Assembly: GCA_026692905.1 (NCBI GenBank)
Contig: JAPLNL010000029.1
Coordinates: forward strand, 1-61,013
DNA: 61,013 nt
Direction of reading: 5' to 3'
Source: Planctomycetota bacterium
GTDB taxonomy: Bacteria; Planctomycetota; Planctomycetia; Pirellulales; Pirellulaceae
Shown: positions 52,418-60,993 of the stretch, piece after piece
How the letters are laid out: the number at the start of each line of letters is the position of its first letter
How positions within the stretch are numbered: the first letter of the stretch is position 1
Notes under the pieces: generated by a model
The model's database searches: none
Told to the model about the DNA's origin: nothing
What the model saw: only the letters and a program-made list of their open reading frames with translations
Position numbers and translations under genes: made by a program

Positions 52418-53272
52418 ATGAAAGTCATTCACGATCTAAACGAAATCTACACTCAAATCGATTTCGTGCGACGAGACTCTCGACGGATTGGCGTCATCCC
52501 AACCATGGGCGCGTTGCACAGCGGACACCTTTCCTTGGTGCAACGAGCCAAACAAGAATGCGATGTTGCCGTTGCTACGATCTTCGTCAATCCAACTCAG
52601 TTTGGTCCCAACGAAGATCTCGCCAAGTATCCTCGGACATTAGAATCCGATTTGGAAGGGCTTCGCCAGTTGGGCTGCGACTTCGTCTTTGTCCCGCCCT
52701 CGGATCGGGTTTACAGTGCGAACCATTCTACCTTCGTCGAGCCACCGTCGGTCGGCAAACGCTGGGAGGGGGAATTGCGTCCTGGCCACTTTCGGGGTGT
52801 GACGACCATTGTGCTCAAGTTGTTTCAATTGATTCCTGCGCATGTCGCCTACTTTGGTCGCAAGGATTACCAGCAGGTTGCCGTCATTCGAGCGATGGTC
52901 GATGACTTGAATATCCCGATTCGAATCGAAGCGTGTGCGACCGTTCGCGAACCAGACGGGCTTGCCATGAGCAGTCGCAACCGATATCTCTCCAAGGAAG
53001 ATCGTGGCCGAGCGTTAGGTCTTTGGCTAGCATTGACCAAAGCTCAAAATTGCTTGACAGCTGGCGATACCACTTGTGAAAGCTTAGAAAGGGTAATGCG
53101 AGAGGAGTTGGCGAAGGCTCCGGTTGACTCGATTGATTACGCAGCAATCGTAGATCCTGTTACGATGGAGCCGATGCGGCAAGTTGACCAGACCGCGGTA
53201 GCCATCATTGCGGTTCGGGTTGGCAGTACGCGCTTGATCGACAACATGACGCTTGTGGCAAACGAAAAATAA
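52418..53272 (+). CDS. panC: pantothenate synthetase
   Basis: 284 aa. Condenses pantoate and beta-alanine with ATP to give pantothenate. The nucleotide-binding HIGH-type motif is PTMGALHSGHLSLV (H34, H37); FVNPTQFGPNEDLAKYPRT is the pantoate-binding region, FGRKDYQQ the KDxQQ motif and EPDGLAMSSRNRYL the MSSRN motif. The length is normal. Between purQ and an lgt-like gene, with gaps of 3 and 20 bp, suggesting a purQ-panC-lgt transcript. No canonical panB is next to it; a divergent PanB-fold gene lies at 15.9 kb. Confidence 0.97.
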   Translation: MKVIHDLNEIYTQIDFVRRDSRRIGVIPTMGALHSGHLSLVQRAKQECDVAVATIFVNPTQFGPNEDLAKYPRTLESDLEGLRQLGCDFVFVPPSDRVYSANHSTFVEPPSVGKRWEGELRPGHFRGVTTIVLKLFQLIPAHVAYFGRKDYQQVAVIRAMVDDLNIPIRIEACATVREPDGLAMSSRNRYLSKEDRGRALGLWLALTKAQNCLTAGDTTCESLERVMREELAKAPVDSIDYAAIVDPVTMEPMRQVDQTAVAIIAVRVGSTRLIDNMTLVANEK

Positions 53273-53292
53273 CACCTTGAAAGAATCGAACC

Positions 53293-54561
53293 GTGCGTCC
53301 AACACTCTTCTACGTACCGCATGAATTCCTCGGTATTCCGGTACTTGGTTTTGGATGGGTTCTCGCGGCGCTCGTGCTCTTTGCAGTCGCATTTCTTTTG
53401 ACTTCTCGAAAGAAGCAAAGCGTCGCGAAAGTGCTTGAGGAGCAAGGGGTTGTTTGGGGTGTGGCCGCGCTCATCGTGGTTTTTTTGTTGCCACAGATCG
53501 AAACTCGGTTCCCAACCGGCGGTGGCCGACCCTGGGTCGTGGGATTACCTATTCGCGGTTACGGAGTCATGCTGATGTTGGGCGTCGTAAGCGCCATGGC
53601 GATTGCCCTGTTGCGATGCGAGAAAGCCGGGTTGTCTCGCGACGCATTTTTCTCGTTGGCGACTTGGACGATTGTGGCAGGCATGCTGGGCGCTCGCATG
53701 TTTTATGTGATCCAAAAATGGGATGAGTTGGCGGGTGAGACGATTCGCGAAAAGCTTTGGACCGCGTTGCAAGTGACTGAAGGGGGATTGGTGGTTTACG
53801 GTAGCGTTATCGGTGGCTTGATCGCAGTGGCCATTTGGAGCCGCAAGAATCGATTCCCGCTCCTTGTGCTCGCCGACTGCATTACTCCTGCTTTCTTTAT
53901 TGGATTGGCGTTTGGTCGTATTGGTTGTTTGCTCAACGGTTGTTGTTACGGCGGGTTGTGTGAGACATCGCTTCCTTCGATTACTTTCCCCTCGGGTTCC
54001 CCTGCTTATATGGATCAGTTGGTATCTGGGAAGCTCCTGGGAATCGAGGCCGAAAGCGATCCTTCTGGTGATTCTGCTCCATCTATCGTGCAGGTGAAGC
54101 CCAACAGTTGGGCTTCTGAAAACGAAATCCATAAAGGCCAAAAGTTGATTGCGATCAAGGAGTTGCAGGTGGACGGTCCAAGCCCGAGCGACACGCTGGC
54201 GGCCCCGGTTTTCGAAGCGATGATTCAAGTTGGCAATCGCAAGCTTCAGGTAACAGGAGGCACGCTACCGAAGCGTTCCGTTCCGGTGCACCCATCGCAA
54301 GTTTACGCGGCTATCAGTGGGCTTGTGCTCTGCCTTTGGACGATCCTTTTCTCCGCAATGACAAAGCGGCGTGGAATGGTTATTGGCGCCGGTCTGGTGG
54401 CGTATGGTGTTCAACGAATCATCGAGGAGATCATTCGCGTCGACGAGGCTGGGCAATTTGGCACATCGCTGAGCATCGCGCAATGGATCAGTATCGGCGG
54501 AATCTTATTGGGAGTTGGACTGATGGTTGGCTCAAAAACCGACGCAATTCAGACCAAATAA
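53293..54561 (+). CDS. lgt: prolipoprotein diacylglyceryl transferase with PDZ-like insertion
   Basis: 422 aa from GTG 53293, against roughly 260-300 for typical Lgt, the inner-membrane enzyme that adds diacylglycerol to lipoprotein Cys. Lgt-type features: IRGYGVMLMLGVVSAM, ATWTIVAGMLGARMFYVI, GGLVVYGSVIGGL, FGRIGCLLNGCCYGG from residue 207, and VHPSQVY at 332-338. Between residues about 225 and 325 lies an extra soluble segment (IVQVKPNSWASENEIHKGQK, LIAIKELQVDGPSP) with the look of a PDZ domain. The rest is membrane helices. An extracytoplasmic PDZ-like loop could bind substrates or partners; this is inference. Confidence 0.85.
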   Translation: MRPTLFYVPHEFLGIPVLGFGWVLAALVLFAVAFLLTSRKKQSVAKVLEEQGVVWGVAALIVVFLLPQIETRFPTGGGRPWVVGLPIRGYGVMLMLGVVSAMAIALLRCEKAGLSRDAFFSLATWTIVAGMLGARMFYVIQKWDELAGETIREKLWTALQVTEGGLVVYGSVIGGLIAVAIWSRKNRFPLLVLADCITPAFFIGLAFGRIGCLLNGCCYGGLCETSLPSITFPSGSPAYMDQLVSGKLLGIEAESDPSGDSAPSIVQVKPNSWASENEIHKGQKLIAIKELQVDGPSPSDTLAAPVFEAMIQVGNRKLQVTGGTLPKRSVPVHPSQVYAAISGLVLCLWTILFSAMTKRRGMVIGAGLVAYGVQRIIEEIIRVDEAGQFGTSLSIAQWISIGGILLGVGLMVGSKTDAIQTK

Positions 54562-54574
54562 TCGGTCGCCCGCC

Positions 54575-55603
54575 TCAGCTGGCTTGCTTTAGAATGTTGC
54601 GACTTATCAATTGGTCGCACGCTTGCGTAACATGTTCTGTAAAAATGGAGAGCATTGGGCCGCAGTCTTTTTTTCGATTTGCGGGATTTAGCAGTGGAAT
54701 GTTCTGGACTCCAACATGGCTCGCGCCGTAGGGGCTGACGCGCTCGATAGGCATTGGTCCAATCATGCCGATGGTTGGAGTTCCGAGAGCAGCCGACAAG
54801 TGCATGGGGCCGGTATCCGATCCGACAAACAAACTTGCGAGCCGAATCAAACTGCTCAGTTGAGCGAGTGTCGTTGGCGGAGCGAGGGACGCATGATTGC
54901 TGGATTCCAAAACGACGTGTTCAGCGATAGTTCGCTCTTGATCGCCTGACCAAACGACGAGCGAGGGAAGTCCCAACTGTTCGCCAAGGTGCCGAGCAAC
55001 GCGAGCGTATCGATCTGCGGGCCAAAGCTTTGAAGCCCACCCCGCACCCACGTTGATCATCGCGAATCGCCCCTCCATGTGTAATGTTCGCATGGTACGT
55101 TCGGCAAAAGCAGCATTGCTATCTGATTCCGGTAGCTCAAAGCTCACCTCGGAATCGTCCACTCCAAGAAGTTTCAGCAATTCTAGGCTTCGATCTACGA
55201 TATGTTTGGATTCAGGGCGATAGAGACGGTTGTTCAAGATGCAGCTTACTTCCCGCCCGTCGAATTGGTCGCGATGAAAGCCAAGACGGTCTTTTGCGCC
55301 GGACATCCATGCGATCAGGGAACTCTTGGTCAGGCCCTGTAGATCGAGAGTAATGTCGGGCTTCCAAGCTCGAATGGTTTTACCAAAGGCCAAAAGTTGA
55401 CTGGGGGATTTGAAGGTCTTTTTCGAAACAACAAACATTTCGTCGAGAGCCTTGTGCCCGAGAATGAGTTGGGAGGCAGCTCGTTCGATTACCCAACCGA
55501 TTTTTGCGTTTGGGAAATTGCGACGAAGTGCATTCAACACGGGGACGCTAAGAATACAGTCGCCGATCGCGGAAAGCCGGACGATGAGAATGCGCTTCGC
55601 CAT
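54575..55603 (-). CDS. glycosyltransferase family 9 (heptosyltransferase-like)
   Basis: 342 aa, GT-B fold. N terminus KRILIVRLSAIGDCILSVPV with the family R-x-(S/D)-A-I/L-G-D motif; AMINVGAGWASKLWPADRYA is the mid-protein nucleotide-sugar region; and FVGSDTGPMHLSAALGTPTI followed by GMIGP is the donor-binding motif. Likely transfers heptose or a similar sugar to lipid A core or another envelope glycan. It is convergent with the lgt-like gene and stands alone on its strand, with a repeat-rich spacer upstream. Confidence 0.93.
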   Translation of the reverse strand: MAKRILIVRLSAIGDCILSVPVLNALRRNFPNAKIGWVIERAASQLILGHKALDEMFVVSKKTFKSPSQLLAFGKTIRAWKPDITLDLQGLTKSSLIAWMSGAKDRLGFHRDQFDGREVSCILNNRLYRPESKHIVDRSLELLKLLGVDDSEVSFELPESDSNAAFAERTMRTLHMEGRFAMINVGAGWASKLWPADRYARVARHLGEQLGLPSLVVWSGDQERTIAEHVVLESSNHASLAPPTTLAQLSSLIRLASLFVGSDTGPMHLSAALGTPTIGMIGPMPIERVSPYGASHVGVQNIPLLNPANRKKDCGPMLSIFTEHVTQACDQLISRNILKQAS

Positions 55604-56047
55604 AAGAACACTCGTTGGAAGTGCGGGCGCTAGCCGCGATTGAGTTCGCCAAATCTAAAAAACGTGACTAGCGCCCACGTTTTCAATTGGAAAGTAGAGG
55701 AAACACAGTTGCGAATCAAGAGCATTCTCCGTTAGCTTGCAAACCCGCTTGTGTTTCGAAAAACGGCATTGGATACTGCCCTAGTTGGTGTACCAACTAA
55801 AGCCGGTACACCAACTAGGGCAAAAAATCCAAAGTAGTCATTTCACTTCAGCGGACGACACGACGGAGCGTCCCGGCCACGACGGAAGACGGTCATTTTG
55901 TGCGACACGTCTGGTCGGGCTTGATCAGCGGGTTTAAGATAGATAGGGATGTGAGCATGCTGCTTCCAGTGCCACCTTGGACCTTTGCTTCGAGACTTAA
56001 GGGCTACGTGTTTTACTCTGGTCGCGAATTCCAACTTGAGGTGTTGT
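55604..56047. repeat. intergenic region with two palindromes
   Basis: A 444-bp divergent spacer between the glycosyltransferase and the kinase gene. A palindrome of the gggcgctagccgcg family lies at 55625-55678 (two arm mismatches). A perfect 17-bp inverted repeat, 55778-55794 and 55805-55821 (gccctagttggtgtacc, 10-nt loop), is the best copy of the gttggtgtacc family. GAGG seven bases before 56048 is the kinase ribosome binding site. No gene recognised. Confidence 0.75.
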
Positions 56048-59020
56048 ATGTCTGGGCCGGACGAAGACAAGTTGAAACCGAACGAAACGCAGGTTGAATC
56101 GGCATTTCCGAACCAAACGACAGATTTTTCGGTTACGACAAATGTGAGAGTACCCGATCCGAAGGCGGCTTCGATCGATGTCTATTCGACTCAATTCGCC
56201 AATGCGACAATGGGCTCGGATGGAACCGATCCGTCTGCCCCTGCGTTTTCTCCAGGAACATCCAACAAGATTGACTTCCCCGCGGATATCCCTGGATTCG
56301 TCGTCGAAGGTGAATTGGGCCGTGGTGCCTTTGGCGTCGTCTATCGCGCTCGCGATGAATTGTTGGACCGTAAGGTTGCCATCAAGAGACCGCTAATCAA
56401 TAATCCTGCCCACCGGCAGCAATACATCGATGAAGCGAAAAAGGCGGTCAAACTGGATCATCCGTCGATCGTACCAATCTATCAAGTCGGAATGACGGCC
56501 AATCGCGAACCATTTGTCGTCCAAAAACTGATTGAAGGTTCAACGTTACGCGAAATTCTCCAGCGGGGGGATGTTCGATTGCCGCTGATGCAGACTGTCG
56601 ACATCATTCGCCAGGTTTGCTTGGCGGTTGATGCTGCACACACGGCAGGGATCGTCCATCGAGATCTAAAACCAGAGAATCTGTTGGTTGAACCGGAGGG
56701 GCGGGTCTATGTGGCCGATTTCGGACTCGCGATTCTCGAAGATGACGAACAAAACAAAAAAGGTCGGGAAGTCGCTGGGACGCCGATGTACATGTCGCCG
56801 GAACAATTCGCTGGCCGTGTTGAATGGTTGGACGGTCGATCGGACATCTGGGCACTCGGAGTCATGCTGTACGAACTTCTATCGGGAAAGACTCCTTTCA
56901 CTGGCGCGACGCTGAATGAACTTAGAGATCAAATCAAGAACAAAGACCCGCGACCGATTCACCAGCGTGATCCCAAAATCCCAAGTGCTTTTGACGCTGT
57001 GTTCCGAAAATGTTGCGCAAAGAATGTAGGGGATCGTTATGCAAGCGTCCGGGAGATAATTGCCGATTTGGATGGGATCGTAGAATCGCTTCCGTTCCTG
57101 GAAACGGTCAACTCAATGTCGGCGTCGCGAAGTGGCGCATTCCGAGCATTGAACTCAGCGTCGGGGGCGAACTTTGTTTTAGCGGGCGAAACAATCCAAG
57201 CGGGGCAGACGGCACGTGGACTCAGCGCTTTGGGCACAGCCCAGTCGACGATCAGAGACTCCACGGGAGGTGCTACTGAGCGGCAATCCCATTTGCTTTG
57301 GAAGCTCGCCTTACCAGCCATCTTACTGGGTGTTGTGTTGGCGGGAATCGGAAGCGTGGCTTGGTTTACTAAGCTTGGACCATTTGCGGCTGAGACTGAG
57401 AACCCGAAACAACCGGATTCGCCAACCAAAAATGGGGAGCCTAATTCGGGTGTTAATGAACATGGGGAGTCCCCAAAAAATATCCCAAGCGACGTTGGCA
57501 TCGCGGAGATCAAACCAAAAGAGCTAATGGTTGAACCCAAGCCTCTGCCACCTAGCAAACCCTTTTTGGTTTCGATTGGAGGTAAAGGCACGCACGATTC
57601 TATTGCGAAAGCCATTGCCGATTCAGCAGCAGGCGAAACCATCACGATCCTCGAAGGCACCTACCGCGAGTCCCTTGTGTTGGATCGTTCGATCCATCTT
57701 GTTGGTGAGGGGGCAGTAAGGATTCTTTCAACAGAGCAGGCCTGTGTCAAAATCCAAGCGGACAGCCAAGTCTCCATCGAAAAGGTAACGCTCGATTCTC
57801 AATCGGCGAAATTCAACACGATTGACTTAGCTGGAGGTAGCTTGCGACTCAAACAGTGCGATGTTTTTGCAAGTTCCAATCAGTCGTATAACTGTGTTAA
57901 AGCCAGGGCAAATGCAATCTTCGTGGCGGACAAATGCAAATTCCAATCAACGGTGGATGTTGTTGTCTCAGCTGAAAAATCCTCGTCCGTTTCCATCCGC
58001 GATTCGACTTTCAATTTCTCAGGAAATTCCGATCCCAGCTTGAAACGGATCGGCCTCCAGGGGAACGGCGCGTCCGGATTGATTCAACGTTGCATGTTTG
58101 AGGGTCCGTGCATTGCAGGTATCGACTGGATGGACAGTCCAACAGGTGAGCTCACCATTGAAAGTTGCCAGTTTGATAATTGCGACATCGGTATTCAAAC
58201 CAAGGGATGCAAATCAGTCGTCATCAAGGGGAATCCGGATGAACCTTGCGAGCTAAGAAACGCGATCTATGGCTTGAGCGTAAAGCAAAGCAATGTCCAT
58301 CTATCCTGGGTTAACGTGGACGGCGTCAGGGACATCAATAGCAATCGAAATAGAGTCGGTATGCAGATCACGGAGAACTCGGAAGTGACCTGTACTGATT
58401 GCGATTTTTTTGGTTGTGCGTGCGGGATCCTGCTTAATCAAAGCTCAATCGACATTAGCAATGTTGCGATTCGCGATACAAGCTTTGTTGGGATGCTTGT
58501 CGATGGCGGAACGGTTGTTGGCAATGAACTAAACCTCCTCAGCGTTGCGAACTATGGATTGGCCGTTTTGAGCAAAGGTGCTTCGGTCAAGCTGAGCAAG
58601 TTGATCGTTGAGGCGCGCATCGTTCCACAGAAAATCACGCCTGCGGTTTATGTTTCTTCCGGCGCCGTTGAATTCGATACGGGCATTTTCTCGAATTGCC
58701 TTTGCGGAATTTTTGTGGATCCCCCAAGAGAACTGATCAATGGGACTGGCTTTCCCGAGAAGAGAAGCTTGATCGAGATAATTGGGGAGTTGGCAAAGAC
58801 GAAGTTGACCACGCCCGTCAAGGTGAACAGCGATCACCTAACCCTCACCAATTGCGACGGCGGATGGGTTTTCAACGGAATTGGTTCAAGCCGAGTTAAG
58901 CAACTCGATGGAGACTTGTTGGATAGCCAACGAATGCCAAAATTGATGGACGAGGATTTGGAGCAGAAAGGAATAGACCTTACCAATTTTTCGGTTATCA
59001 AAAGAGCGGGGCGACCTTGA
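56048..59020 (+). CDS. Ser/Thr protein kinase fused to extracytoplasmic beta-helix
   Basis: 990 aa from ATG 56048 (GAGG seven bases upstream). Hanks-type kinase at about 82-360: glycine loop GRGAFG, K113 in VAIKRP, D206 in HRDLKPENLL, DFG at D224 and GTPMYMSPEQ. A Ser/Ala-rich linker follows, then one membrane helix at about 420-440 (LALPAILLGVVLAGIGSVAW). Beyond about residue 500 are repeated right-handed beta-helix motifs, such as VSIEKVTLDSQSAKF, GLIQRCMFEG and LTIESCQFDNCDIGI. This places the kinase in the cytoplasm and the beta-helix, a fold of polysaccharide-binding or lyase proteins, outside. All catalytic residues are present. The ligand is unknown. Confidence 0.93.
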   Translation: MSGPDEDKLKPNETQVESAFPNQTTDFSVTTNVRVPDPKAASIDVYSTQFANATMGSDGTDPSAPAFSPGTSNKIDFPADIPGFVVEGELGRGAFGVVYRARDELLDRKVAIKRPLINNPAHRQQYIDEAKKAVKLDHPSIVPIYQVGMTANREPFVVQKLIEGSTLREILQRGDVRLPLMQTVDIIRQVCLAVDAAHTAGIVHRDLKPENLLVEPEGRVYVADFGLAILEDDEQNKKGREVAGTPMYMSPEQFAGRVEWLDGRSDIWALGVMLYELLSGKTPFTGATLNELRDQIKNKDPRPIHQRDPKIPSAFDAVFRKCCAKNVGDRYASVREIIADLDGIVESLPFLETVNSMSASRSGAFRALNSASGANFVLAGETIQAGQTARGLSALGTAQSTIRDSTGGATERQSHLLWKLALPAILLGVVLAGIGSVAWFTKLGPFAAETENPKQPDSPTKNGEPNSGVNEHGESPKNIPSDVGIAEIKPKELMVEPKPLPPSKPFLVSIGGKGTHDSIAKAIADSAAGETITILEGTYRESLVLDRSIHLVGEGAVRILSTEQACVKIQADSQVSIEKVTLDSQSAKFNTIDLAGGSLRLKQCDVFASSNQSYNCVKARANAIFVADKCKFQSTVDVVVSAEKSSSVSIRDSTFNFSGNSDPSLKRIGLQGNGASGLIQRCMFEGPCIAGIDWMDSPTGELTIESCQFDNCDIGIQTKGCKSVVIKGNPDEPCELRNAIYGLSVKQSNVHLSWVNVDGVRDINSNRNRVGMQITENSEVTCTDCDFFGCACGILLNQSSIDISNVAIRDTSFVGMLVDGGTVVGNELNLLSVANYGLAVLSKGASVKLSKLIVEARIVPQKITPAVYVSSGAVEFDTGIFSNCLCGIFVDPPRELINGTGFPEKRSLIEIIGELAKTKLTTPVKVNSDHLTLTNCDGGWVFNGIGSSRVKQLDGDLLDSQRMPKLMDEDLEQKGIDLTNFSVIKRAGRP

Positions 59021-59060
59021 CTTTTGAAAGCAAAGTCGCATTCCTCGAACCCAGACATTT

Positions 59061-59326
59061 CTGCGTAGTACGACGCGCAAGCTAGTGTTTTTGCTCCGAT
59101 TGACTCGGACCGTCCTGCGTAGCACGACGCGCAAGCTAGTGTTTTTGCTTCGATTCACTCGGACAGTCCTGCGTAGCACGACGCGCAAGCTAGTGTTTTT
59201 GCTCCGATTCACTAGCTCTTCGATTCACTAGCTCTTCGATTCACTAGCTCTTCGATTCACTAGCTCTTCGATTCACTAGCTCTTCGATTCACTAGCTCTT
59301 CGATTCACTAGCTTGCGCGTCGTGCT
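59061..59326. repeat. 54-bp and 16-bp tandem array with shared palindrome arm
   Basis: Three 54-bp units start at 59061, 59115 and 59169 (ctgcgtagcacgacgcgcaa and following). Seven 16-bp units, cactagctcttcgatt, begin at 59210, 59226, 59242, 59258, 59274, 59290 and 59306. The last runs into gcttgcgcgtcgtgct, the inverted copy of the 54-bp units' agcacgacgcgcaagc. The whole looks like one palindrome, as at 44-101, whose left arm and loop have expanded. Confidence 0.9.
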
Positions 59327-59379
59327 AGGGTAGTTTTTGCGCTGTCGCTCGCTTGAACGGCAACACCGTGCAGCATTTT

Positions 59380-59447
59380 GTAGCGAAACTCGTCAAGAGT
59401 TTCGGTCGTTTAGGCGATGCAACCGAAAGTCTTGACGACTTTTACTA
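59380..59447. repeat. cgtcaagagtttcgg palindrome, copy 3
   Basis: gtagcgaaactcgtcaagag at 59380-59399 and the inverted aaagtcttgacgactttta near 59425-59443, with tttcggtcgtttaggcgatg between. Same family as 18796-18866 and as the split copy at 1-172. Adjacent to the 16-bp tandem array, as at the window start. Confidence 0.75.
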
Positions 59448-59718
59448 GACAAAAGCCTGTGTTTACTAGACAAAAGCCTGTGTTTAGAAGCGAAAAATGC
59501 TTGGTATCGCCAACCAAAAGGGGGGGTGAGTTAAAGACCTTTTTACTTGGACTATGGCTGCTGTTAGGCTACTATAGGCTACTATTTGAACAATAAAGAA
59601 TTCGACGCGAAAGACATTTTTGGGGTCACCAAGCAAGTCGTTGTCGAGCAAGTCGTTGTCGAGCAAGTCGTTGTCAAGTCGAATTCGTTTTTAGCATATA
59701 CATCGCAGTGAGGGCATC

Positions 59719-60993
59719 GTGTCTCAGTCAGAATCTTCCGGTTGTTTCGTTCGCGTGAATGGCCCCGAATTCGTCAAGACCGTATTTTCACGGTTAGCAA
59801 ATGCTGCCTTCGCTGTTGGACTTACGTTGTCAAACGCGTCGAGTCTTTGTGCGATGTTGGACGACGGCAGCAAAGTCACCGATCCGCATTTAGTAAAATT
59901 TCTAAACGCCCAGGGGCAAGAAATAGAGCTCCCAGAAGACTTCATGGTGAGGGTGGATGGCAACAAGATGGAAGTTGCATTGGTAGCGATGGGTGCGATC
60001 AATGCCCAAGTGCCGAAGTCAAGCCTTCTGGTTCGATTGCTAAATTCCAGCGGGAACGAAAAGGAAGCGACGACGGATTTGCGAGGGATTGCGACGTTCA
60101 CGGACGTACAACCAGATGAGCTACATGCACTGTTGGTGGTCGATGAGAAAGTTCATGCTGCGGTCCCACTGTTGACGGTGAGCACGGAAAATGCCATCCA
60201 GCGAAACATTTCTTCCAAACCAGTCAGCTTGCCATTAGCACTGGTTAATCGAGAAGAAATTTTGGGTTCGTTAGCCAGGGGCGTCGTCCCGACAAACGAC
60301 CCAGGAGGGAAGCTTTATGATACCAGCGAATACAAACTGCAATCGGTGAATCCATATAGTGTACGATTGCGGAATGATGGAAGTTTGTTAGGCAAGATTG
60401 TGATTGCCGACAAAGAATTGGCCGAAAGTCTTCGCTACGCGAAATTAACATTTCTAAAGGACAGTCAAGTAGTTGCTCGAACCGATTCGAATCCGAGCGA
60501 CGGGAGTTTTAATGTTGCCGGCCTAAAACCAGGTCCGTACAGCGTGATTGCCGCCGGGCCGGCAGGCTACGCATCTTATGCGTTCGATGTTCTTCCGGTA
60601 GAAAAGCAAGCCCGAATGGGAGAAGCCATTTCCGGAAGGCCCGTATCGTTGGTTCAGGCCGACACAAACGAAAAACTATTTGTCTTTTTGTGTCCTCCGA
60701 AACTGGTTCCGCAAATTACCGATCGAATTTGGCAAGCATATGGCCAGTCGAACGTTGCATCATCCTCTGCTAGTCCAGTTCAGGGACTGCCAATGGCTGG
60801 TAACGGCGGTGTGGGAGTCGGCTCGTTAGGTGGTGGGGGATTCGGCGGCGGGGGATTCGGCGGCGGGGGTATCGGCGGTGCAGGCCTAGGAATTGCAGGA
60901 CTAGCGGCTGTCACTGCGGTCGTCGCTTCGAATGACAACAACACGTCGAGCAACGTCGTCTCACCTATTGCCAAAGAACAATCTCCCAAATAA
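59719..60993 (+). CDS. secreted glycine-rich protein with regulatory-like domain
   Basis: 424 aa from GTG 59719 (GAGGG six bases upstream). A hydrophobic segment, FSRLANAAFAVGLTLSNASS, follows about 25 residues in and may be an atypical signal. The middle has a carboxypeptidase-regulatory-like pattern (SDPSDGSFNVAGLKPGPYSV type: SNPSDGSFNVAGLKPGPYSV). The C terminus is a Gly tract (GGGGFGGGGFGGGGIGGAGL) and a short hydrophobic stretch. A 15-bp duplication of caatctcccaaataa spans the stop codon. Function unknown; surface or matrix role possible. Confidence 0.85.
   Translation: MSQSESSGCFVRVNGPEFVKTVFSRLANAAFAVGLTLSNASSLCAMLDDGSKVTDPHLVKFLNAQGQEIELPEDFMVRVDGNKMEVALVAMGAINAQVPKSSLLVRLLNSSGNEKEATTDLRGIATFTDVQPDELHALLVVDEKVHAAVPLLTVSTENAIQRNISSKPVSLPLALVNREEILGSLARGVVPTNDPGGKLYDTSEYKLQSVNPYSVRLRNDGSLLGKIVIADKELAESLRYAKLTFLKDSQVVARTDSNPSDGSFNVAGLKPGPYSVIAAGPAGYASYAFDVLPVEKQARMGEAISGRPVSLVQADTNEKLFVFLCPPKLVPQITDRIWQAYGQSNVASSSASPVQGLPMAGNGGVGVGSLGGGGFGGGGFGGGGIGGAGLGIAGLAAVTAVVASNDNNTSSNVVSPIAKEQSPK

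Larger units (their letters stand above)
59021..59718. other. 698-bp repeat-dense intergenic region
   Basis: No gene is supported; on the minus strand an 18-residue peptide (VNRSKNTSLRVVLRRTVR) repeats because the DNA period is 54 bp. In order: the 54-bp and 16-bp tandem arrays (59061-59326), a palindrome (59380-59447), a 21-bp duplication (59441-59482), and three 15-bp units agcaagtcgttgtcg (59632-59676). The last 40 bp lead to GAGGG six bases before the GTG of the next gene. Confidence 0.85.

Noticed and set aside
58886-59212. 108-codon minus-strand frame with an 18-residue repeat
   Set aside because: Repeat peptide arises from the 54-bp DNA repeat, and the frame overlaps the kinase 3' end.
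59203-59321. CRISPR array
   Set aside because: The 16-bp units are directly adjacent with no spacers and no cas gene is nearby.
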